In this document: positions 28,915 to 37,857 of the stretch, piece by piece
How positions within the stretch are numbered: position 1 is the stretch's first letter
Layout of the letters: each line of letters starts with the position of its first letter
Origin: Bosea sp. BIWAKO-01
GTDB lineage: Bacteria; Pseudomonadota; Alphaproteobacteria; Rhizobiales; Beijerinckiaceae
Assembly: GCF_001748145.1 (NCBI RefSeq)
Contig: NZ_BCQA01000001.1
Coordinates: forward strand, 2,105,501-2,169,500
Length of the DNA stretch: 64,000 nucleotides
Reading direction: 5' to 3'
Position numbers and translations under genes: made by a program
Notes under the pieces: model-generated
Told to the model about the DNA's origin: nothing
The model's input: the letters and a program-made list of their open reading frames with translations, nothing else
The model's database searches: none

Positions 28915-31900
28915 AGCCCGGCTGGATCGTTCCCCCGCAGACCAACCAGCGCCAGGCACTTGCCGCCCGGCCCGATCTCAGCGCCTGGGTTTCGGCCAAT
29001 GCCGGTTCAGGCAAGACGCATGTGCTGGTCAACCGCGTGCTGCGACTGCTGCTCGACGGCGTCGCACCGGCGCGCATGCTCTGCATCACCTACACCAAGG
29101 CGGCGGCCGCCAATATGGCGAACCGCGTGTTCAAGGCGCTCGGCGCCTGGGCGACCATGCCGGATGATGCGCTTTCGGCGGCGCTGGACGGCCTGACCGG
29201 CGAGCGAGCGACGGCGCGGCAGCGGGCAAGCGCTCGCCGGCTGTTTGCCGAGGCGCTGGAGACGCCGGGCGGGCTCAGGATCGAAACCATCCACGCCTTC
29301 TGCACGCGCGTGCTGCAATCTGCGCCCTTCGAGGCGAACGTACCGCCGCGCTTCGAGGTTGCCGACGATCTCGCGCAGGCCGAACTGCTGCACGACGCAA
29401 GGCGCGAATTGCTCGCCGCCATTGCCGCCGATCCTGCCGGTGCGGAGGCACAGGCGCTCGACTTGCTGGCCAGGCAGGCGGCGCAGGACACCTTTGACGC
29501 GATGATGCAGGAGGCTTTGCGTCAGCGCACCCTGTTCAGCGATGCGGAGGGCCGCGCCCGCTCGGCGCAGGAGATGCGCGAGGGCATTTCGGGCTTCCTG
29601 GGAATTGCACCTGACCTGACGAATGACGAGGTGCTGGCCGATTTCCGGCGCCATCTTGCTTCCCTTCCGGGGCTTTCCGCTCTCGTCTCGGCGCTGGAAG
29701 CCGGTAGCGCGACCCGGCAGAAATTTGCGGCTGCGCTGCGCAGCCTGACAGCGCAGCAGTTCGAGGGTGACCCGATCGCAACCTGCCGCTCCGGCTTCAT
29801 CACAGCCGAAGGCACGGTCAACGCGCATATCAGGGGCAAGGGAAAATCCGAGTTCGAGCCGGCGCTGATGGCCGTGCTCGACGCACTCGCCGATCTTCTG
29901 CTCGGTGCAGTCGACCAGCTCAACGCCATCGCCATCCGCGACCGCAGCCACGCGCTCGCGCTGCTGGTGACAAGGATGCTCGCCTCCTACCAGCGGCTGA
30001 AGAGCGAACGCTCGCTGCTGGACTATGACGACTTGATCGCCAAGACGCGCTCCCTGCTCTCGCGCGTCGAGGCCGCCTGGGTGCTCTACAAGCTCGATGC
30101 CGGCATCGATCACATCCTGCTCGACGAGGCGCAGGACACCAGCGAGGCGCAATGGGCGATCCTGGGCGCGCTCGCCGACGAGTTCACGGGTGGACGGGAC
30201 ACACGGGCAGAGGGCCCCAAACCCCGGACGATCTTCGTCGTCGGCGATGAGAAGCAGTCGATCTACGGCTTCCAGGGCGCCGCGCCGAGCGCCTTCGGCG
30301 AGCAACGGACCCGGCTCGGGCTGAATATCCGGCAGGCAGAGCTCGCATTCGAGGCGGTGAGCCTCAACACCTCCTTCCGCTCGGCGCCCGACATCATGCG
30401 GGCGGTGGACATCGTCTTCGCGGTGGCGGAGCACGCGCGCGGGCTGGTCTTCGACGGCAGCGCCCGGCCGGAGGTGCATGACACCGTGCGCCAGAGCGAC
30501 CCCGGCGCTGTCGATCTCTGGCCGCTATCGGCCGACGACCAGAGCGAACCGCCGGATGCCTGGACGACTCCGGTCGACGCGCCCGAGCAGCGCAGCGGGA
30601 CCGTGAAGCTCGCAACGCGCATCGCCGGCGTGCTGGCGCGCTGGACGCGCAGCGGGCAGGATGATCTCGGACACGGCTTCAAGCCCGGCGACGTCATGAT
30701 CCTGCTGCGCCAGCGTGGGCCGCTGTTCGAGGCGATCGTCAAAGCCCTGAAGGATGCGGGCGTGCCGGTGACCGGCCGCGATCGCTTGAGCCTCGCGACA
30801 CACCCCGCGGTCGAAGACCTCGTCGCACTCGGCCGGGCGCTGCTCCTGCCCGATGACGACCTGTCGCTGGCCATCGCGCTGAAGACGCCGCTGCTTGGCC
30901 TCGACGACGACGATCTGATGCGCTTCGCGCCGGAGCGAAAGGGCTCGCTGCGCAGCGCCCTGCACGGCATCGGCGAAAGCGAGCCGCGCTTCGCTGCCAT
31001 CGAAGCACGGCTCTCCCAACTCGGTGACGACGCACGGCGCATGGGGCCCTTCCGCTTCTTTGCGCAGCTGCTCGGGCCGGAAGGCGGGCGCAATCTCGCT
31101 CTGGCTCGGCTTGGCGCCGAGGCCGGCGACGCGCTCGACGCCTTCCTCAATGCGGCGCTCGACTATGAGCGGCGGCACGGCCCATCGCTCGCTGGCTTCC
31201 TGCACCACATCACCCAGGCCGGGACCGAGGTTAAGCGCGACCTTTCCAGCAGCGCAGGCGAAGTGCGCGTCATGACCGTGCATGGCTCGAAGGGATTGGA
31301 GGCGAAGATCGTGATCCTCGCCGATCTCGCCCCCGAGCCCGGCGCCAAGCGCTTGCCGAAGATTCTCGCGGTGGAACCTCCCAGGGGCAAGCTCGTGCCG
31401 ATCTGGCCACCCGCCAGGGCAGACGATGCGGAGGCGACCCGCAGGGCGAAGGCGCAGGTCGTCGACCAGCTGGCCGAGGAGCACCATCGCCTCCTCTATG
31501 TCGCGATGACCCGGGCCGAGGACCGACTGATCGTCTGCGGAGCGCAAGCCAAAGGCGAGGCGCCACCCGGAAGCTGGTATGCGATGATCGAAAGCGGACT
31601 TTCGCTCGCGACATCGGGCCTGCAGGAGGTTGCCGCACCGGACGGCATCGGCACGATCCGGCGCTTCATGGTTTCGGCAGCAAAGCCCACCGGTCCTGTG
31701 GAAGAGGCGCAGTCCAGGCAAGTGCTCGCCGAACCCGCCTGGCTCCGCGCCTCCGCGCCCGCCGAACAGGAACCGTTGCCACCGCTCAAGCCGTCGAATG
31801 CGATCAGCGCCGCCGATGCGGCCGAGCGGCCGGGCGACGGCCCATTCCTTGCCGAGGCAGCACAAGCCGGTCGGCTGGCGCATCTGCTCCTGCAGATCCT

Positions 31901-32375
31901 GCCGGATGTCGACGAGCCGGGCCGCACCGCGACGGCACAGGCACTCGCCGCCCTGCGCGGAGCCGGTTTGCCTGACGCACGACGCCAGGCGGTCATTGGC
32001 CAGACCCTGGCTTTGCTTCGCGACCCCGCGCTTTCCGCCCTGTTTTCATCCGGATCGCTGGCTGAGGTTCCGATTGCCGGCGAGATCACGCTTGCCAATG
32101 GTGCAGTGCGGGCCGTCTCGGGCCAGATCGACCGGCTCGCCGTCACGGAAAACGAGGTGCTGATCGCCGATTTCAAGACGGCGTCGCGGCCGCCGGCCGA
32201 TGAATCGGCGATCCCGCCCGCGACGCAAGCCCAGCTCGCCGTCTATCGCGCCCTGATCGGGCAAATCTATCCGGGGCGGCAGGTGCGGACCCTGGTGATC
32301 TACACCGCGACGCTCGCGACACTGGAGCCGCAAGCCGCGGCGCTCGATGCCGTTCTGGCGAATTTGGCAGGGTAG
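28911..32375 (+). CDS. addA: Double-strand break repair helicase AddA
   Basis: The ATP-driven helicase-nuclease subunit, 1154 residues. UvrD-like motifs are in order: motif I SANAGSGKTHVL near residue 30, motif II LDEAQDTSEAQW near 403, motif III GDEKQSIYGFQGA near 444, motif V VMTVHGSKGLEAKI near 786, motif VI LLYVAMTRAEDRLIV, and a C-terminal nuclease motif LIADFKTASRPP near 1083. With AddB it unwinds and resects broken DNA until a Chi-like site. It starts at ATG 28911 overlapping the addB stop. trxA follows after 108 bases with its own promoter-like element. Confidence 0.96.
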   Translation: MKPGWIVPPQTNQRQALAARPDLSAWVSANAGSGKTHVLVNRVLRLLLDGVAPARMLCITYTKAAAANMANRVFKALGAWATMPDDALSAALDGLTGERATARQRASARRLFAEALETPGGLRIETIHAFCTRVLQSAPFEANVPPRFEVADDLAQAELLHDARRELLAAIAADPAGAEAQALDLLARQAAQDTFDAMMQEALRQRTLFSDAEGRARSAQEMREGISGFLGIAPDLTNDEVLADFRRHLASLPGLSALVSALEAGSATRQKFAAALRSLTAQQFEGDPIATCRSGFITAEGTVNAHIRGKGKSEFEPALMAVLDALADLLLGAVDQLNAIAIRDRSHALALLVTRMLASYQRLKSERSLLDYDDLIAKTRSLLSRVEAAWVLYKLDAGIDHILLDEAQDTSEAQWAILGALADEFTGGRDTRAEGPKPRTIFVVGDEKQSIYGFQGAAPSAFGEQRTRLGLNIRQAELAFEAVSLNTSFRSAPDIMRAVDIVFAVAEHARGLVFDGSARPEVHDTVRQSDPGAVDLWPLSADDQSEPPDAWTTPVDAPEQRSGTVKLATRIAGVLARWTRSGQDDLGHGFKPGDVMILLRQRGPLFEAIVKALKDAGVPVTGRDRLSLATHPAVEDLVALGRALLLPDDDLSLAIALKTPLLGLDDDDLMRFAPERKGSLRSALHGIGESEPRFAAIEARLSQLGDDARRMGPFRFFAQLLGPEGGRNLALARLGAEAGDALDAFLNAALDYERRHGPSLAGFLHHITQAGTEVKRDLSSSAGEVRVMTVHGSKGLEAKIVILADLAPEPGAKRLPKILAVEPPRGKLVPIWPPARADDAEATRRAKAQVVDQLAEEHHRLLYVAMTRAEDRLIVCGAQAKGEAPPGSWYAMIESGLSLATSGLQEVAAPDGIGTIRRFMVSAAKPTGPVEEAQSRQVLAEPAWLRASAPAEQEPLPPLKPSNAISAADAAERPGDGPFLAEAAQAGRLAHLLLQILPDVDEPGRTATAQALAALRGAGLPDARRQAVIGQTLALLRDPALSALFSSGSLAEVPIAGEITLANGAVRAVSGQIDRLAVTENEVLIADFKTASRPPADESAIPPATQAQLAVYRALIGQIYPGRQVRTLVIYTATLATLEPQAAALDAVLANLAG

Positions 32376-32393
32376 CCCTGCTTCAATGCAAGG

Positions 32394-32430
32394 CCGACGA
32401 AACTTGACCCAGGCTGCCGGCGTTCATAGC
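32394..32430 (+). promoter_or_regulatory. Candidate trxA promoter
   Basis: CTTGAC (32403-32408) and CATAGC (32425-32430) are 16 bases apart, about 54 bases before the trxA start. The CTTGA...CAT pattern is compatible with a heat-shock sigma (RpoH) promoter or a standard alphaproteobacterial promoter. The first 14 bases (32394-32407) are identical to 13942-13955 near pckA. Confidence 0.4.
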
Positions 32431-32483
32431 TTCGCTGTCGAATGCAGCAGTGCTGCGAACTGCTTTTGAAAGGCGATGAAGCC

Positions 32484-32804
32484 ATGGCGACGAACAAGGT
32501 AACCGATGCGAGCTTCGAGGCGGATGTCCTCAAGTCGAGCGAGCCGGTCGTGGTCGATTTCTGGGCCGAGTGGTGCGGCCCCTGCCGGATGATCGGCCCG
32601 GCGCTCGAGGAGATCGCCGGTGAGATGGCCGGCAAGGTCAAGATCGTGAAGATGAATGTCGATGAGAACCAGGCCATTCCCGCCCAGTTCGGCATCCGCT
32701 CGATCCCGACCCTGATGCTGTTCAAGGACGGCAAGCTGGCCTCACAGAAGGTCGGCGCGGCCCCGAAGAGCGACCTTTCGCGCTGGATTTCGGCCTCGGT
32801 CTGA
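32484..32804 (+). CDS. trxA: Thioredoxin
   Basis: A 106-residue cytoplasmic thioredoxin that reduces protein disulfides with electrons from thioredoxin reductase. The active site WCGPC holds Cys31 and Cys34, and the cis-proline motif appears in [13 protein letters not shown]. The ATG at 32484 gives the standard thioredoxin-1 length; a start at 32442 would add 14 residues with two extra Cys and no family match. A bidirectional terminator follows. Its place after addBA is conserved in this bacterial group. Confidence 0.97.
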   Translation: MATNKVTDASFEADVLKSSEPVVVDFWAEWCGPCRMIGPALEEIAGEMAGKVKIVKMNVDENQAIPAQFGIRSIPTLMLFKDGKLASQKVGAAPKSDLSRWISASV

Positions 32805-32832
32805 GCTCTGCCGGCCTGTCAGGCCAAAAATC

Positions 32833-32863
32833 AGCCCGCCTTCCCTGGGGAAGGCGGGCTTTT
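32833..32863. terminator. Bidirectional intrinsic terminator (trxA / doxX)
   Basis: AGCCCGCCTTCCC (32833-32845) and GGGAAGGCGGGCT (32848-32860) form a perfect 13-base stem, followed by TTT on the plus strand. On the opposite strand the stem is followed by ATTTTT (the A run at 32826-32830). It can therefore stop both trxA and the convergent doxX-type gene. Confidence 0.9.
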
Positions 32864-32896
32864 CTTTGGGCGAATGGCGCCCGTTCCGTCGAAGAA

Positions 32897-33295
32897 TCAG
32901 ACCTTCGAGCGGGAATCGACGCTCCAGGCGCCAGCACCGGCGAAGACCAGGTAAAGGAAGATGAAGCAGTAGAGGATCGCCGCATCGCCGCCATTGAGCA
33001 GCGGGTAGATGCTGCGCGGGGCATGGAACATCCAGTAGGCATAGGCCATTTCGCCGGCCAGCACGAAGGCGACAGGGCGCGTCCACAGGCCGATCAGGAT
33101 CAGGAAACCGCCAAAGGCCTCCAGAATGGCGCCGAACCAGAACAACGTGAAGGCGGCGGGCAGGCCGCTGGCGGGCGCGGCCGGGAAACCAAAGAGCTTC
33201 TGGGTGCCATGGATGATGAAGATCAGCGCGGTCACGATGCGCAAAACGGCGAGAGCCTGCGGGGCATAGCGGCTGAGGGAATTGGAGGCTTGCAT
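32897..33295 (-). CDS. DoxX-family membrane protein
   Basis: A 132-residue inner-membrane protein with four hydrophobic helices. The family features are ALAVLRIVTALIFIIHGTQK near the start (residues 14-33), FWFGAILEAFGGFLILIGLW, and RPVAFVLAGEMAYAYW. DoxX-like proteins are linked to thiosulfate:quinone reduction in archaea and to redox homeostasis (with SodA and SseA) in mycobacteria, but most members, this one included, have no proven role. The ATG at 33295 is preceded by AAGG; the reading that starts further upstream is not supported. Confidence 0.88.
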   Translation of the reverse strand: MQASNSLSRYAPQALAVLRIVTALIFIIHGTQKLFGFPAAPASGLPAAFTLFWFGAILEAFGGFLILIGLWTRPVAFVLAGEMAYAYWMFHAPRSIYPLLNGGDAAILYCFIFLYLVFAGAGAWSVDSRSKV

Positions 33296-33623
33296 TCGGA
33301 CATAACCTTCTAGGTCGCGGAGGCTCGAGTACGTCGGAACAGGCTGGATTCGTGCCGAATTGCGGCATTGCATCTGGGCTGCGCGGCGAAGTTGTCGGGT
33401 TTCACGCGATTTTCAATTCACAAGAACGTTTGCACTGCAACATTCCCCGGGGAAGTGCCATGGCTGGCGCATTTGCCACAAATCCGAGTCATCGCTGCTC
33501 CGGGCCCGTGCTGGAATCTGGTTTCCCTTAACCGGCCCTTAAAAGCGCCATGTTTGACTCATGTGTGAAGTTCGCGCGTTTTCGGTGCAAAGGGCGCGGT
33601 TTCATGGGGCTGAACGGGGCAGA
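33296..33623. other. Divergent regulatory region of doxX-like and PBP1A genes
   Basis: These 328 bases hold no supportable gene; the short open frames at 33360-33568 lack family features. Two candidate regulatory sites are visible: TGCACTGCA at 33431-33439 and a perfect TTAA-N7-TTAA box at 33528-33542. The region should carry promoters for both flanking genes. Confidence 0.6.
33528..33542 (+). promoter_or_regulatory. Perfect CtrA-type box upstream of PBP1A gene
   Basis: TTAACCGGCCCTTAA matches the CtrA consensus TTAA-N7-TTAA exactly and lies 82 bases before the PBP1A start. CtrA is the master cell-cycle regulator of alphaproteobacteria. Simple composition (A+T near 35 percent) would give about 0.06 such boxes by chance in a window this size. 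Confidence 0.6.
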
Positions 33624-35789
33624 ATGAACGATCGGGTGAGACGAGGCGGCGAGCGGCGCGAGCCGTCCTTCGAGAGCGGGCGGAGCGAGAGTTCCGACGC
33701 CTTCGACATGCGCCTCTCCGCCGATGATCGCTCGAGCCGCAGCCATCGCGGCGCCGCACGTCAGGAGCCGAGAGAAGAGATGCCGAAGATCCGCAAGAGC
33801 GGAGGCGGAAATGGCGGGGGCCGGCGGCGTGGACGCAAGCGCCGCTCCTTCCTCGGCCGGATGATGTACTGGACGCTGGTCCTCGGTCTCTGGTGCGTCA
33901 TCGGTGTCGGCGGGCTGGTAGCCTATCACGCCGCGCAATTGCCGCCGATCAACCAGCTCACCGTGCCAAAGCGTCCGCCGAATGTCGCGATCCTCGCGGC
34001 CGACGGCTCGCTGCTCGCCAATCGCGGCGAGACTGGCGGGCGTACCGTGACGCTTGGCGAGATTCCGCCCTATCTGCCCAAGGCCTTCGTCGCGATCGAG
34101 GATCGCCGCTTCTACGAGCATTTCGGCATCGACCCGATCGGTATTGCCCGCGCCATGGTGCGCAACGTCACCAACCGAGGTGGCGGCGTCCAGGGCGGCT
34201 CCACCCTGACGCAGCAGCTGGCCAAGAACCTGTTCCTGACCCAGGAACGCACCGCCGCGCGCAAGATCCAGGAAGCGATCCTGGCGCTGTGGCTGGAGCA
34301 GACCTACAGCAAGGACCAGATCCTCGAGCTCTATCTCAACCGCGTCTATTTCGGCTCCGGCGCCTATGGCGTCGAGGCGGCGGCGCAGCGCTATTTCAAC
34401 AAATCCGCCCGCTCGGTCACCGTCCCCGAAGCCGCCATGCTGGCGGGCCTGGTACAGGCACCGTCGCGGCTGGCGCCCAATCGCAATCCGGATGCCGCCG
34501 AGAAACGGGCGCAGCTCGTGATCGCGGCCATGGCCGAGCAAGGCTTCGTCTCGCAGGCCGCGGCGAAATCGGCACTGGTCGCACCCGCGGAAGCGGCCGA
34601 ACGTGTCGGCGCCGGTTCGGTGAACTATGCTGCCGATTACGTCATGGACGTGCTCGACGACTTCATCGGTGCGGTCGAGGGCGACGTCACGGTGCTGACG
34701 ACGATCGATCCAAAGCTGCAGGCCGCGGCCGAAACGACCCTTGTCGAGTCTCTCGCCGCTCAGGGCGGGAAGCTGAATGCCAGCCAGGGTGCGGTCGTTT
34801 CCATGGCGCCGGACGGGGCGTTGCGCGCGCTGATCGGCGGACGCGACTACACCAAGAGCCAGTTCAACCGCGCGACCGCGGCCAAGCGCCAGCCGGGCTC
34901 ATCCTTCAAGCCCTTCGTCTATCTGACTGCGATCGAGCATGGCCTGACGCCGGACACGATCCGCGACGACTCCCCGGTCTCGATCAAGGGCTGGCAGCCG
35001 GAGAACAACAGCCGCACCTATCGCGGTCCGGTGACGCTGCAGACCGCCTTCGCCCACTCGATCAACACCGTCGCGGTGAAGCTGAACCAGGAGGTGACGC
35101 CGAAGGAAGTCGTGCGCACCGCCCAACGGCTCGGCATTTCCTCGGGCCTCCAGGCCAATGGCTCGCTGGCGCTCGGTACCTCGGAAGTGACGCCGATCGA
35201 GCTTACCACGGCCTATGCCAGCTTCGCGAATGGCGGGCAGTCCGTGCTGCCCTATGTCATCCGCGAGGTAAAGTCGGTCTCGGGCAAGGTGATCTATGCC
35301 CGCAAGGCCACGAGTTTCGGGACGGTGGTGCAGCCGCAGGTGCTGCCGATGATCAACGCCATGTTCCACGAGACCATGACCAGCGGTTCTGGCAGCAAGG
35401 GCAATCTTTCCGGTTGGGAAGTCGGCGGCAAGTCGGGAACCACGCAGGATTTCCGCGATGCCTGGTTCGTCGGTTTCACCTCCAAGCTGGTGACCGCCGT
35501 CTGGATCGGCAATGACGACAACAGCGCCATGAAGCGGGTCTATGGCAGCGGATTGCCGCTCGAAGTCTGGGGCAAGTACATGAAGGCCGCCCATGTCGGC
35601 CTGCAGCCTTCGCCGCTGCCGGGCGGGTTGTGGCGCGCGGGGCCGAAATCGATCTTCGATGGCGGCGCGCCAGTGGCCGGCATGCAGCCGCCGGCGCAGA
35701 CCCAGACAGCGGGAGCTGGCTCGGACCGCGCCTGGGTGCCGCCTGCGCCGCAGGAGAAGAACTTCCTCGAGCGGCTGTTCGGCGGCTGA
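33624..35789 (+). CDS. Class A penicillin-binding protein (PBP1A family)
   Basis: A bifunctional peptidoglycan synthase of 721 residues. A basic, low-complexity cytoplasmic tail of about 75 residues (GGGNGGGRRRGRKRR) precedes a single membrane anchor (79-101). The glycosyltransferase domain has the catalytic Glu159 in AIEDRRFYEHFGID, then GGSTLTQQLAKNL. The transpeptidase domain has the nucleophile Ser426 in GSSFKPF, SINT, and KSGTTQDFRDAWFVG. The ATG at 33624 follows a GGGGC stretch; a start at 33561 is less likely. The Arg-rich tail suggests contact with cytoplasmic partners or membrane. A CtrA-type box upstream suggests cell-cycle control. Confidence 0.95.
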   Translation: MNDRVRRGGERREPSFESGRSESSDAFDMRLSADDRSSRSHRGAARQEPREEMPKIRKSGGGNGGGRRRGRKRRSFLGRMMYWTLVLGLWCVIGVGGLVAYHAAQLPPINQLTVPKRPPNVAILAADGSLLANRGETGGRTVTLGEIPPYLPKAFVAIEDRRFYEHFGIDPIGIARAMVRNVTNRGGGVQGGSTLTQQLAKNLFLTQERTAARKIQEAILALWLEQTYSKDQILELYLNRVYFGSGAYGVEAAAQRYFNKSARSVTVPEAAMLAGLVQAPSRLAPNRNPDAAEKRAQLVIAAMAEQGFVSQAAAKSALVAPAEAAERVGAGSVNYAADYVMDVLDDFIGAVEGDVTVLTTIDPKLQAAAETTLVESLAAQGGKLNASQGAVVSMAPDGALRALIGGRDYTKSQFNRATAAKRQPGSSFKPFVYLTAIEHGLTPDTIRDDSPVSIKGWQPENNSRTYRGPVTLQTAFAHSINTVAVKLNQEVTPKEVVRTAQRLGISSGLQANGSLALGTSEVTPIELTTAYASFANGGQSVLPYVIREVKSVSGKVIYARKATSFGTVVQPQVLPMINAMFHETMTSGSGSKGNLSGWEVGGKSGTTQDFRDAWFVGFTSKLVTAVWIGNDDNSAMKRVYGSGLPLEVWGKYMKAAHVGLQPSPLPGGLWRAGPKSIFDGGAPVAGMQPPAQTQTAGAGSDRAWVPPAPQEKNFLERLFGG

Positions 35790-35795
35790 GCCTTT

Positions 35796-36992
35796 TCAGG
35801 CCTTGACCGCTCTCACCTTGCGCGAGGCGTGAAACAGGACCAGTGCCGACACGCCGAGCAGCGACATCATCGCCGGCAGCGGCAGCGCGGAGTCGGTCAG
35901 CAACTTGCCGACGACGAGACCGACACAGGCCGAGAACAGCATCTGGCAGAGCCCGACGAAGGATGATGCAGCACCAGCGCGATCCGGAAACGGCATGAGC
36001 GCCGAGGCCTGCGCCTGCGGCATGCTGAGCCCGATACCGATCGAATAGATCGCCCAGGGTATCGTGACGCCGAGGGCGCCGCCGAAGCCGGCGGTGAGGC
36101 ATAGCAGCATGCTCAACCCGCCCGCAGCCAGGAATGCCACGCCGATCGCAATGACGCCGTCAAGCCCACGCCGGCCGACGAGACGCTGGGCGATGATGGT
36201 GCCCAGGATGAAGCCGAGCACCCCGAACCCGAAAGACAGGCCGTAATCGCGCGGCGACAGCCCGTAGATGCTGATCAGCACGAAGGACGAGCCGGAGATG
36301 AAGGCGAAGAGCCCGCCATAGGCCAAGGCCGTGATGGCGACATAGACACGATAGGGACGGTTCCTGAGCAAGACGCCGAAGCTGCGGAAGATCGCCAGCA
36401 GCGACAGCCGCTCCGCTGAGCGCGTGCGGATGGTTTCCGGCAGGAACAGGATGATCACGGCCGCCAGCAGCAGCGCGAGGGCGAGCGTCGCGACAAAGGT
36501 CGAACGCCAGCCAAAGGCCACCTGCAGGATGCCGCCGACCGCCGGCGCAATGGCTGGGACCAACCCCATGATCATGCCCATGCGGGCGAATTCCCGTCCG
36601 GCGCGCGGCCCCTCATAGAGATCCCTGACCATGGCCCGGCCGAGCACGATCGGCCCGGACGCCCCCAAGGCCTGCAACACCCGGGCCGCCACCAGCCACT
36701 CGATCGAAGGCGCAAGGGCGCAGAGCAGGGTAGCAACCAGGAAGAGCGCCAGGCCAGTGAGAAGCACTGGCTTGCGCCCCAACCGGTCCGAGAGCGGCCC
36801 CCAGACGATCTGGCCTCCGGCGAACCCGAACAGAAAAGCGGAGAGTGTCGCCTGCGCCCCCGCAACGTCGGTGCCCATGACCCGAACGATCTCGGGCAGG
36901 GACGGCAGATAGAAATCGGTCGAGAGCGGCCCGAGGGCCGTCAGCATGGCAAGGACCGCGGTCATTGCGAGCGTGTCGGGGCGCAGCTTCAC
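35796..36992 (-). CDS. Bcr/CflA-family drug efflux transporter (MFS)
   Basis: A 398-residue major facilitator with 12 hydrophobic segments. The family motif A is GPLSDRLGRKPVLLTGLALF between helices 2 and 3, and the N-terminus LTALGPLSTDFYLPSLPEIV is typical of Bcr/CflA. These proton-driven exporters remove bicyclomycin, sulfonamides, chloramphenicol or cysteine depending on the member; the substrate here is unknown. It ends seven bases from the convergent PBP1A stop. No dedicated regulator adjoins it. Confidence 0.92.
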   Translation of the reverse strand: MKLRPDTLAMTAVLAMLTALGPLSTDFYLPSLPEIVRVMGTDVAGAQATLSAFLFGFAGGQIVWGPLSDRLGRKPVLLTGLALFLVATLLCALAPSIEWLVAARVLQALGASGPIVLGRAMVRDLYEGPRAGREFARMGMIMGLVPAIAPAVGGILQVAFGWRSTFVATLALALLLAAVIILFLPETIRTRSAERLSLLAIFRSFGVLLRNRPYRVYVAITALAYGGLFAFISGSSFVLISIYGLSPRDYGLSFGFGVLGFILGTIIAQRLVGRRGLDGVIAIGVAFLAAGGLSMLLCLTAGFGGALGVTIPWAIYSIGIGLSMPQAQASALMPFPDRAGAASSFVGLCQMLFSACVGLVVGKLLTDSALPLPAMMSLLGVSALVLFHASRKVRAVKA

Positions 36993-37074
36993 GAGACCAT
37001 CCCTGTTTCGGCTGATGCCGGGTTAGGGGAGGTTGCGCCTCAAGTCGAGCCGAACGCCTGCGGCCACGACAGCC

Positions 37075-37815
37075 TCAGCCGTAGCCATGCAGCCCGGCGC
37101 CATGGCGCTTCAGCCAGGCTTCCGCTTCTTCGGTCCGTGGGCAGAGCTTATGCGTCAACGCCCAGAAGCGGTGGGAATGATTCATCTCCTTGAGATGCGC
37201 GACCTCATGGGCCGCGAGATAGTCCAGCACCAGTGGCGGGGCGAGGATCAGGCGCCAGGAGAAATTCAGGTGCCCTTTCGACGAACAGGAGCCCCAGCGG
37301 CTCGTGGTGTCGCGGATGGTGATCTTGCGGGCGGGGATGCCGAGCGTCGCCGTGTGGTGCCTGACCGCACGCTCGAGATCATCCAGCGCAGCGCGGCGCA
37401 GGAAATCCTTGACCCGACGCGCGACATGAGCCGCTTCACCGGCGACCGCGATGATGGCGGTGCCATCCTTGTCGATTGTGGCATGGGTGATGCCGCGCAC
37501 CTTCGACCAATGCACGATCCGGTGAGGTGCGCCGCGAAAGGGCACGACCTGTCCCGGCTCAAAGGGCACCGAAAGCGGACGCTTGGCGAGCTTTGCCGCG
37601 ATCCAGCCGCCATGATTCTCGGCAAAGATCTTACCAGTGAGGAAGTCTGCGCGTTCCGGCAGCGTCAGCGTGATCTCGCCCGTCGCCTGCGAGACACGCA
37701 GCGTCATCCGCCGAGCGGCAGCACGCCGCTTCACCGCAACGGAGAACAGCGTGCCGCCATGAGCGACCTCGATCCGATCCGGATCAGGCTGGCGCTTGAA
37801 CAGGGAGAGCCGCAT
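37075..37815 (-). CDS. SprT/YgjP-like zinc metalloprotease
   Basis: A 246-residue protein of the DUF45/YgjP family. The zinc site is HEVAHLKEMNHSHRFW: the HExxH pair with the third ligand His shortly after. Family motifs RMTLRVSQATGEITLTLP and RDTTSRWGSCSSKGHLNFSW precede it. The biological substrate is unknown. I prefer the ATG at 37815 to a TTG nine bases upstream. The gene stands between phaZ and the MFS gene on the same strand, 43 bases after phaZ begins its upstream unit, and cotranscription with phaZ is possible. Confidence 0.9.
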   Translation of the reverse strand: MRLSLFKRQPDPDRIEVAHGGTLFSVAVKRRAAARRMTLRVSQATGEITLTLPERADFLTGKIFAENHGGWIAAKLAKRPLSVPFEPGQVVPFRGAPHRIVHWSKVRGITHATIDKDGTAIIAVAGEAAHVARRVKDFLRRAALDDLERAVRHHTATLGIPARKITIRDTTSRWGSCSSKGHLNFSWRLILAPPLVLDYLAAHEVAHLKEMNHSHRFWALTHKLCPRTEEAEAWLKRHGAGLHGYG

Positions 37816-37857
37816 CGCTCGCAATTGTGCTGGATTCGCGGGCGATGCGGAAGGGCT

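Noticed and set aside
33893..35515. Open frame of 540 codons overlapping PBP1A in another frame
   Set aside because: Arg/Gly/Asp-rich out-of-frame reading of the PBP1A gene with no homologous features.
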